Shown: positions 17,001 to 23,566 of the stretch, piece after piece | Position numbering within the stretch: position 1 is the first letter of the stretch | Layout of the letters: each line of letters opens with the position of its first letter | Origin: VFZS01 sp964353255 | Lineage (GTDB): Bacteria; Acidobacteriota; Terriglobia; Bryobacterales; Bryobacteraceae | NCBI GenBank assembly: GCA_964353255.1 | Contig: CAYGVJ010000011.1 | Span: 1-61,839 of the forward strand | Direction: 5' to 3' | Length of the DNA: 61,839 nucleotides | Position numbers and translations under genes: made by a program | The notes under the pieces: model-generated | The model's input: the letters and a program-made list of their open reading frames with translations, nothing else | Databases searched by the model: none | Told to the model about the DNA's origin: nothing

Positions 17001-17767
17001 CGCGATCCATGTCTCCTTTCTTTAACAGCCGCAACTGCGGATGCGGGCTTTCCGGGGGTTCGGCGATCGGGTTGTCCCGCCACAGCCCCGCGGGGTGGGA
17101 CGGAATCGCGCGAAACCCGCAGGTGCCGGGCCATTGCCCGCCGGGCCGCGGCGGGATCGCGCTTCTCAATGGCCCGGAAAACAGGCACGTGAAGCCGGAC
17201 GGCTTCTTCAATGGGCATGGTGCTGGCCGAGTCCTCCATGCTCTGGAGAACGGCTCTCTGGATGACAACCAGGATGAAGAGGCAGGCGCGATTTCCCGCT
17301 GCCCGAAAGATCGCCTCGTGGAAAGCCAGGTCCAAGGTGATGCGTTCCTGCATCGTCTCGCTGCGCTTCATTCCTTCGAGCGCGGCCGCCATGTCGGCCC
17401 GTTCCTGGGGGGATGCGCGTTTGGCGGCGATTGCGGCCAGTTCCGGCTCTACCAAGAGCCGAAGGCCGAAGAGCTCGTCGTTGGAGACGCCGGTCAGAAG
17501 AATCAGGAAATCCAGCGGCTCCCGAAAGAAGGTGCGGGCATCGCTGCTCAGATAGGTCCCGTCACCCACCCGCTGGCTCAGCACTCCCATCACCTGCAGG
17601 ACCTTGAGGGCCTGCCGAAGCGACGCACGGTTCACGCCAAGGCTCTGGGACAGCTCCCGCTCTGCCGGAAGCCGGCAACCCGTGGTAAGGAACCCATCTC
17701 GAATCAGTTGCTTGAAGCGTGTGACCAGGCGCGCTGTTACATCCTCGCCTCGGCCTTCGGGGATCAT
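16994..17767 (-). CDS. GntR/FadR-subfamily transcriptional regulator
   Basis: 257 residues: N-terminal winged helix (about 10-75; LPAERELSQSLGVNRASLRQ is the recognition region) and a C-terminal FCD effector domain (about 95-225), where Asp/His ligands for a metal-carboxylate effector are expected (AFHEAIFRAAGN, RLHVPVFRAI). FCD regulators usually sense sugar acids or other carboxylates, fitting the adjacent transporter. The ATG at 17767 is chosen because the predicted transcript begins near 17800; an in-frame ATG at 17815 would lie upstream of that. It heads the minus-strand catabolic operon. Confidence 0.88.
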   Translation of the reverse strand: MIPEGRGEDVTARLVTRFKQLIRDGFLTTGCRLPAERELSQSLGVNRASLRQALKVLQVMGVLSQRVGDGTYLSSDARTFFREPLDFLILLTGVSNDELFGLRLLVEPELAAIAAKRASPQERADMAAALEGMKRSETMQERITLDLAFHEAIFRAAGNRACLFILVVIQRAVLQSMEDSASTMPIEEAVRLHVPVFRAIEKRDPAAARRAMARHLRVSRDSVPPRGAVAGQPDRRTPGKPASAVAAVKERRHGSRC

Positions 17768-17806
17768 GACCGGCCCAACCAGACCAGAACCCGGCTGCAC
17801 CTGACC

Positions 17807-17835
17807 AGAATACATGGTCCAACCAATTTTGTCAA
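17807..17835 (-). promoter_or_regulatory. sigma70-like promoter of the gntR operon
   Basis: On the minus strand TTGACA (17830-17835) and TATTCT (17807-17812) are separated by exactly 17 bp. The palindromic GntR-type operator at 17815-17825 sits in the spacer, so the regulator probably controls its own operon. Confidence 0.75.
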
Positions 17836-17846
17836 TGGTCCAGCCA
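17815..17846. promoter_or_regulatory. Pair of GntR-type operators
   Basis: Two copies, TGGTCCAACCA (17815-17825) and TGGTCCAGCCA (17836-17846), fit the TGGTnnnACCA-type pattern of FadR/UxuR-class GntR regulators. They are spaced 21 bp, two helical turns, so two dimers would bind the same DNA face between the divergent promoters. Confidence 0.72.
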
Positions 17847-17861
17847 AACGTGAAATTTTTC

Positions 17862-17890
17862 TTGACACGCACGCAGCCGCCGAATACAAT
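17862..17890 (+). promoter_or_regulatory. sigma70-like promoter of the TonB receptor gene
   Basis: TTGACA (17862-17867), a 17-bp spacer, and TACAAT (17885-17890). The predicted transcription start falls at about 17897, next to the in-frame ATG at 17898. The operators lie just upstream of the -35 box. Confidence 0.75.
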
Positions 17891-17939
17891 TGGCTGAATG
17901 ATCCGAACGCGCCGAACTCGGCGGGATTGGAGTGTTGTC

Positions 17940-20900
17940 ATGCCAAGATGTGTTTCGCTTGCGCTAATCGCCCTGGCTTTGGGGCTGGGCTTCTCGAGTG
18001 GATTGGCTCAGGAATTCAGGACGACCCTCAGTGGCCAAGTCCAAGACTCCCAAGGCGGGGCTGTCCCGAAAGCAAGCATAGTGGCCAGAAACGTTGGGAC
18101 CGGCGCCCAGTTTACGACGACATCGGGTGATACGGGCCAATTCGCGCTGCCATTCTTGCCGCCCGGGTCCTACACGGTGGCCGTCGAAGCTCCCGGGTTC
18201 AAACGGTACACCCGGGACGATGTGGCTATCAGCACCAATCAACGCATTTCCATCGATATTGAGCTCGAGGTTGGCGCCGTGTCAGAGTCGGTAACGGTCA
18301 CGGGGGCTGCCCCGCTGCTGGCGACGGGAACTGCTTCGATCGGCCAGGGAATCAGTGCCTCCCTCGCACAAGACTTGCCCATGAGCGGGCGCACCCCGCT
18401 GGTCTTAGCCAGACTGGCCTTCGGCGTCGTGGATCTGAGCAACCCGGGCTGGGCACGGCCCTTCGACAGCAGCAACATCGCCGGCAGTTCGATGGGCGGC
18501 GGACGGGGTTCCACGAACGCACTGCTCATGGACGGCGCACCGGTGATGGGCGGCGGCCGCCAGGCCGCGTACAGTCCGCCGCTCGAGAGCGTGGAGGAAG
18601 TCAGGGTCGAAGTCTTCCAGTCCGACGCCGCATACGGGGACACCAGCAGCGGAACAATCAACGTCGTGACGAAAAGTGGGACCAATCAGTTACACGGGAC
18701 GGCAGAGGCATACAACCAAGCCTCGAAACTGTCCGCCACGCCGTTCTTTTACAACCGATCCGGCCAGAAGAATCCCGTGACCCGTTACAACCAGTGGTCC
18801 ACGACGGCCGGCGGCCCCGTCGTCATTCCCAAACTATTCAGCGGCTTGAACAAGGCCTTTTGGTATTTCGCTTACGAGGGCATCAAGGACATGCGTCCTA
18901 CCGCCACCATCACCACGACCACCGTCCCCACCCCGGCAATGCGCACTGGAGATTTCTCCTCCTTGCTCGCCGTGGGCTCTGCTTATCAGATCTATGACCC
19001 TCTCTCCGCGGTAGCGGAAGGAAGCCGCCGGCGAAGGCAGCCCCTGGCCGGAAACATGATTCCGCAGAACCGGATCAACCCGATCGCGGCCAAGTATCTT
19101 GGTTTTTACCCGCTGCCTAACCAGCCTGGCAGAGCCGATGGACAGAACAATTATCTCGCCAGTCCAAGAAACACCAACGACTACTACAACTTTCTGGGAC
19201 GCGCCGACTTCAACCTCAGCTCCCAGCACAAGCTGAGCTGGAGCGGACGTTCCAGTTACCGGATGGAGCACCACAATCAGCTCTTTTTTGAGAATGAAGC
19301 CACCGGTCATCATAGGGAGCGGGAGAACTGGGGCTCCATCATTGATGACGTGTACGGGTTCAGCGCCACGACCTGGCTGAACACCAGAGTGAGCTGGAAT
19401 CGGTTCATTGATGCCGATACTCCCTTTACCGCCGGCTACGACGTGACCAGCCTGGGATTCCCGCGCATGATGGCAGTGGCGTCCGCGAGGCCCGAGCTTC
19501 CGTGGATTGTTTTTGGTGACCCCACGTTACAGCTTGGGGGAACGTTAACCGGGGATTCGGCGGGTTTTAGAACTGTGTTCGACGCGGTGCAGGTCTTTTC
19601 AGCCTTGAACAAGGTGGCCGGTCACCACAGCTTCAAACTCGGAACGGAAATCCGCAGGCTGCGCGAGAGCTCCATCAACTACGGCAGCGCTTCAGGCCAA
19701 TTCATATTTGGCACAGCTTGGGTGAACGGTCCATTGGACAACTCGCCCGGCGCTCCACTGGGGCAGGGGCTGGCCTCCTTGGCGCTGGGGCTGCCCACAG
19801 GGGGCGGCTTCGATGTGAACGCTTTTCGAACGAACCAATCCTGGTATCCGGCGTTTTTTCTCCAAGACGACTGGCGTCCGACCGCCAATCTGACCTTAAA
19901 TCTCGGCCTGCGCTACGAGAAAGAAACACCCACTACGGAACGTTATGACCGCACCTTGATCGGGTTCGATTTGTCGTCTCCCAATGGCGTCACCGCCCCC
20001 GCAAAGGCGGCTTACGCCGCCGCTCCCATTCCACAACTTCCGGCCAGCCAGTTCAATCCGGTGGGCGGCCCGATCTTCGCGACCAGCGCTCGCCGAAATG
20101 TGTACAGCACGCCCAGCAACGCTGTGAGCCCCCGCATTGGCATCGCTTACAAGCCCGCCAGGCTGGGCGGCCGCACCGTTTTCCGCGCCGGCCTCGGCGT
20201 CTTTTACCAGCCCTACGGCACAACCGGAGTCCAGCAACCCGGCTTCAGTCAGCGGACGCCCGTCGTTCCCTCGCAAGATGGTTATCTCACAACCTATGCC
20301 ACTCTCAGCAACCCCTTCCCACTCGGCATCCAGCAGCCCGTCGGGGCGGCAGGCGGCCTGAATACGGACCTGGGAAAGAGCGTGGTTTTCTTCAACCCTG
20401 ACCTCGTGCAACCGTACGCGGCGCGGTGGACTTTCACCATCCAACGACAGTTGGCCGCCAACCTCGTGCTCGAGGCCGGCTACATCGGCAGCCGCTCATT
20501 AAATCTGACCGTGAACCAGAGTCTGAACCCCGTTCCCGCGAAGTTTCTCAGCTCTTCCCCAGCCAGAGACCAGGCAACCATCAATTTGCTCACCTCCAAT
20601 GTCAGGAATCCGTTCCAGGACCTGCTTCCGGGCACCGGCCTCACCGGGTCATCGACAACCCTGGAACAGTTGCTCCGTCCGTACCCGCAATACACCGGCG
20701 ATAATGGTCTGCAGGTGCGGTCCACAAATCTCGGCTTTTCTTCCTACCACGCCCTGGACATGCGTATCGAGCAGCGCTTGTCGCATGGGGTGCAGCTCCT
20801 CGCCTCCTACACCTTCTCTAAGAACATTGCGGCGGTCAGCTTTTTGAACCCATTCGATACGAAGCCCGAACGGAAGGTCGCCAGTGAGGACCGCCCGCAG

Positions 20901-21410
20901 AGATTCGTCGTGAGCGCCAGCTATCAACTCCCGTTCGGCAAGGGCAAAGCGGTCGCCCCGAACGCAGGACGCTGGCTGAATGCAATCATTGGTGGCTGGA
21001 GCGTAACGGAAATTCTGCTTTACCAGGTCAGCGGCCCTCTCGGCTGGGGTAATCTGATCTACTACGGCGGCGACATCAATTTCCATCCCAGCGCGATCGA
21101 CAGGGCTTTTGACACCAGCAGATTCAACACCAGCTCCGCCCAGCAGCTCGACCGCAATGTGCGCACGTTTCCCAGCGCGTTCGGGAATTTGCGGCCAAAC
21201 TGTCAGAAAAACCTGGACGCGTCCCTCCGTAAGTACATCCGCATCCGTGAGAGGCTTAGCTTGCAGTACGCGTTCGATGCGCTCAATGCAACAAATCGCG
21301 TGCAGTTCGAGGGGCCGAATCTGAGCGCCACCCAGGCCGGTTTCGGGACCATCACGGCCCAACCCAATCGGCCGCGCGCGATTCAGATGGCCTTGCGGCT
21401 AAGGTGGTAG
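17940..21410 (+). CDS. TonB-dependent receptor, Oar-like
   Basis: Outer-membrane receptor of 1156 residues, likely importing an oligosaccharide or sugar acid for the divergent operon. Signal peptide 1-22 (ending GLAQ), a carboxypeptidase-regulatory beta domain (about 28-110; GQVQDSQGGAVPKASIV), plug domain (about 115-230), then a long beta-barrel ending in a terminal aromatic (MALRLRW). This build is typical of the greatly expanded Acidobacteria receptors. I chose ATG 17940 (GGAG upstream and a compact signal peptide). The alternative ATG 17898 is in frame, 7 nt after the -10 box, and would be leaderless with 14 extra residues. Confidence 0.88.
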   Translation: MPRCVSLALIALALGLGFSSGLAQEFRTTLSGQVQDSQGGAVPKASIVARNVGTGAQFTTTSGDTGQFALPFLPPGSYTVAVEAPGFKRYTRDDVAISTNQRISIDIELEVGAVSESVTVTGAAPLLATGTASIGQGISASLAQDLPMSGRTPLVLARLAFGVVDLSNPGWARPFDSSNIAGSSMGGGRGSTNALLMDGAPVMGGGRQAAYSPPLESVEEVRVEVFQSDAAYGDTSSGTINVVTKSGTNQLHGTAEAYNQASKLSATPFFYNRSGQKNPVTRYNQWSTTAGGPVVIPKLFSGLNKAFWYFAYEGIKDMRPTATITTTTVPTPAMRTGDFSSLLAVGSAYQIYDPLSAVAEGSRRRRQPLAGNMIPQNRINPIAAKYLGFYPLPNQPGRADGQNNYLASPRNTNDYYNFLGRADFNLSSQHKLSWSGRSSYRMEHHNQLFFENEATGHHRERENWGSIIDDVYGFSATTWLNTRVSWNRFIDADTPFTAGYDVTSLGFPRMMAVASARPELPWIVFGDPTLQLGGTLTGDSAGFRTVFDAVQVFSALNKVAGHHSFKLGTEIRRLRESSINYGSASGQFIFGTAWVNGPLDNSPGAPLGQGLASLALGLPTGGGFDVNAFRTNQSWYPAFFLQDDWRPTANLTLNLGLRYEKETPTTERYDRTLIGFDLSSPNGVTAPAKAAYAAAPIPQLPASQFNPVGGPIFATSARRNVYSTPSNAVSPRIGIAYKPARLGGRTVFRAGLGVFYQPYGTTGVQQPGFSQRTPVVPSQDGYLTTYATLSNPFPLGIQQPVGAAGGLNTDLGKSVVFFNPDLVQPYAARWTFTIQRQLAANLVLEAGYIGSRSLNLTVNQSLNPVPAKFLSSSPARDQATINLLTSNVRNPFQDLLPGTGLTGSSTTLEQLLRPYPQYTGDNGLQVRSTNLGFSSYHALDMRIEQRLSHGVQLLASYTFSKNIAAVSFLNPFDTKPERKVASEDRPQRFVVSASYQLPFGKGKAVAPNAGRWLNAIIGGWSVTEILLYQVSGPLGWGNLIYYGGDINFHPSAIDRAFDTSRFNTSSAQQLDRNVRTFPSAFGNLRPNCQKNLDASLRKYIRIRERLSLQYAFDALNATNRVQFEGPNLSATQAGFGTITAQPNRPRAIQMALRLRW

Positions 21411-21599
21411 TTATCCGGACTCAGTGGGTTCTTCGTCTCGGCGGATCAGTCGGAGCTCGACCTTCCAGAGCATAGACACGAGGTCAGGTGGGTACGGGGG
21501 AGCTTCTGTAGCGCTATGACCGTCATGGGGCGCTAGTAGGGGAGTTGCAGGAACCTGACTACTCTGTAGTACCCTGAAATCTGAGAATTATGAGGCACT

Positions 21600-21859
21600 A
21601 TGAGCCGGATTGTCCTGGAAAAGCCAAAACAGTTCGTTGAGCGCGTTCTGCCGCCGCCGGTCCGGCAGCCAGGCGAGGCGCTGGTGAGGACTCATCGGGT
21701 GGGCATTTGCGGCAGCGACTGGCACGCCTACGAAGGACGCCAGCCCAACTACACCTATCCGCGCGTGATCGGGCATGAACTGAGCTGCGAGGTGCTGGAG
21801 GCGCCGGCGAACGATCGAGGCATCCGTGTCGGGGACCGGTGCGCCATCGAGCCTCACCT
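21600..21859 (+). pseudogene. Zinc-type alcohol dehydrogenase, N-terminal fragment cut by an IS
   Basis: 87 codons of a medium-chain dehydrogenase GroES-like domain: GICGSDWHAYEG carries the catalytic-zinc Cys, and RVIGHELSCEV the zinc His-Glu. The frame then runs into the IS left end at 21860 (the open frame would continue to 21902 with foreign residues). Structural zinc and NAD domains are missing. Relatives oxidise sorbitol, galactonate or gulonate, so it was probably part of the sugar-acid locus. 21411-21599 before it shows no gene. Confidence 0.8.
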
Positions 21860-22488
21860 TGTCCTGCCTCAGCTGGAAATGGAGTGTTCGCCGTTAAGAT
21901 AACGGAGAGAACACCCCATCAAGCAAGCCCGCAAGCATTACACGCCCCAGAAGAAGGTGGCCATCCTGCGCTGGCACCAATCCTTGAAGGCGGAATGTGT
22001 ACGGCCTGGCGTCCCGCTGTCGCTCGAGGACGCCCGGCGGTTGGTGGGCCGCTACGTCGAGCACTACAACGCGGTGCGCCTGCACAGCGCCATCGGCTAC
22101 GTGACGCCCCAGGCGAAGCTGGAAGGGCGAGAGCAGCAGATCTTCACGGAGCGCGATCGGAAACTGGAGGAGGCCCGCCGGCAGCGTCAGCTCCGCCGCC
22201 AGCAAGCTTACCAGACAGCTCAAAAAAACCGCTGGCGCGGTGGCCGCATAGCCGCTAAACTGATCTTGCCGGGTGGAACGCAAGCCGGCTCTGCTGGGAA
22301 GCAACCGCGCCGAGGGATAGCCCGGTGAGCTCATCGAGACGATGAGGCAGGGGCGTGGCTCGCTGCTCTGCGCCCCTTCCCAGCCACATCGGATCGAAAG
22401 ACCCCCATGCCTTGAAAATCCCCGCCCAAACGGCGGAAGAGTCGCTAACAAAAACCGGCCTCACTCCATTTCCGGCTGAACCAGGACA
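21860..22488 (+). mobile_element. Internally deleted IS3-family element
   Basis: 629 bp bounded by imperfect inverted repeats of about 27 bp starting TGTCCTG and ending GGAAATGGAGTG. Flanks read CCT on both sides, a possible 3-bp target duplication. Inside, the start of an IS3 orfA (KQARKHYTPQKKVAIL) is joined directly to the C-terminal end of the orfB integrase (WHQSLKAECVRPGVPLSLED ... RLHSAIGYVTP). The helix-turn-helix remainder and most of the DDE core are gone, so it cannot move on its own. A second partial copy is at 12264-12337. Confidence 0.85.
21903..22328 (+). pseudogene. Fused orfA/orfB transposase remnant
   Basis: Open frame inside the IS. An orfA-like beginning (about 20 residues) is fused in frame to about 110 residues of the orfB C-terminus with the motif VGRYVEHYNAVRLHSAIGYV. 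The final Glu of the DDE triad region precedes this segment and is missing. The exact start is unclear; it is best regarded as a non-functional remnant. Confidence 0.75.
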
Positions 22489-22550
22489 CCTCTCGCCTTT
22501 TGCCCTTTGCCTTTTGCCTTCCGCCTTCTGCCTTCCGCCCCACCCGCGCA
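22489..22550. repeat. Degenerate heptanucleotide tract
   Basis: Runs of GCCTTTT, GCCCTTT, GCCTTCC and GCCTTCT follow one another immediately right of the IS end: a short simple-sequence repeat with no coding value. Confidence 0.6.
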
Positions 22551-22652
22551 TTCACCACCCTCCCCCATTCCTTTCTCCCCTCTTTTCAACCCCCTTCGGA
22601 CCTCCACGCCTTCGAGCCACCCTGCCACCCCCTACCATGGGGCAGCGTCACC

Positions 22653-23228
22653 ATGTCCTCGCAAAGCAAGCTCGACGCCAACCGCAACAACGCCCGCCGC
22701 AGCACTGGACCCAAGACCCCCGAAGGCAAGGCCGCCTCCGCGCGCAACTCCCTCAAGCACGGACTCCTCGCCAGCGACACCGTCCTCCCTGACGAGGACT
22801 CCCAGGCCTTCCTCGACCTCCTCGCCGCCCTCGAAGCCGAGCATCAGCCCGCCAGTCCCCTCGAAGAATTCCTCGTCCAGCAACTCGCCAACGCCCAGTG
22901 GCGCCTCCGCCGCCTCACCCGCGTCGAAACCGGCCTCCTTGCCTCCCGCCTCGACGAGACCCGCGACCGCGTAGCCAGATACGAGGAGAACGACGAAGAC
23001 GACGCTTCGGAGCCCAACCCGGACGACCAAGACCCCCAGCAAGCCCACGACGAGACTACTCGCCTTCTCGGTGTAGCCTTCCATTACGACAGCTCCGCCG
23101 CCGAGTCCTTCTCCAAGCTCTCCCGCTACGAAAACACCATTCGCCGCGCCTTCTACAAAGCCCTCTACGCCCTCCTGTTCGCCCAGACCCGCCGCGCTGG
23201 CCAGCCGCCACCCCGGATGCCTATATGA
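22653..23228 (+). CDS. Uncharacterised 'STGPKTPEGKA...KHGL' family protein
   Basis: 191 residues, soluble and charged. The N-terminus NRNNARRSTGPKTPEGKAAS followed by LKHGLLA is the signature of a family frequent in Acidobacteria and Planctomycetes; its function is unknown. A helical middle part (about 50-110) and an acidic linker (about 115-135) follow. The ATG at 22653 fits the conserved start MSSQSKLDANR. Just after the stop, another frame reads MGKNYETNP, a tail I associate with this family, so the 3' end may carry a frameshift. Confidence 0.7.
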   Translation: MSSQSKLDANRNNARRSTGPKTPEGKAASARNSLKHGLLASDTVLPDEDSQAFLDLLAALEAEHQPASPLEEFLVQQLANAQWRLRRLTRVETGLLASRLDETRDRVARYEENDEDDASEPNPDDQDPQQAHDETTRLLGVAFHYDSSAAESFSKLSRYENTIRRAFYKALYALLFAQTRRAGQPPPRMPI

Positions 23229-23301
23229 CGCTCACCGCTAACTCCCATCCCCTCAACGCGATGGGAAAAAATTACGAAACGAACCCACGTCGTGCCCGGA
23301 C

Positions 23302-23373
23302 AAACCGGGGACACTCCGGGCTCGGCGACCGAAACCCGGCACCTGCGCCCCAGTGCAGGCGTGTCCCCGGTTT
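23302..23373. repeat. Inverted-repeat element, 13-bp arms
   Basis: AAACCGGGGACAC (23302-23314) and its perfect complement GTGTCCCCGGTTT (23361-23373) bound about 46 bp with smaller internal palindromes (CCTGCGCCCCAGTGCAGG). It lies in the gene-free stretch 23229-23566 together with the mosaic element that follows. Confidence 0.7.
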
Positions 23374-23432
23374 CCTCCCCGAGCCCCCACAGCAACTTGC
23401 CCCCCTCTCCGGGGTTCAGCTAGGCTGTAGGA

Positions 23433-23559
23433 GCGGTGAAAGAAACCGGGTCACACCTCGAACGGACAGGCAGAACTGCCTGTCCCACACTGCAATCAGA
23501 GCACTTGGGCCACCCTGGGACAGGCGGTTTCGCCTGTCCGCCGGTTTCTTTCACAGTTC
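23433..23559. repeat. Mosaic inverted-repeat element with target duplication
   Basis: Terminal arms GTGAAAGAAACCGG (23436-23449) and CCGGTTTCTTTCAC (23541-23554) enclose two hairpins, GGACAGGCAG-AA-CTGCCTGTCC (23464-23485) and GGACAGGCG-GTTT-CGCCTGTCC (23518-23539). Identical CTGTAGGA octamers lie at 23425-23432 and 23560-23567, as expected for a target duplication. The second hairpin recurs in the tandem repeats at 47751-47874. Confidence 0.8.
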
Positions 23560-23566
23560 CTGTAGG

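Noticed and set aside
22586..22780. LPHGRGW peptide on the minus strand as another copy of the Tad in-frame repeat
   Set aside because: Only a few bases match the repeat core and the frame is antisense to the KHGL-family gene.
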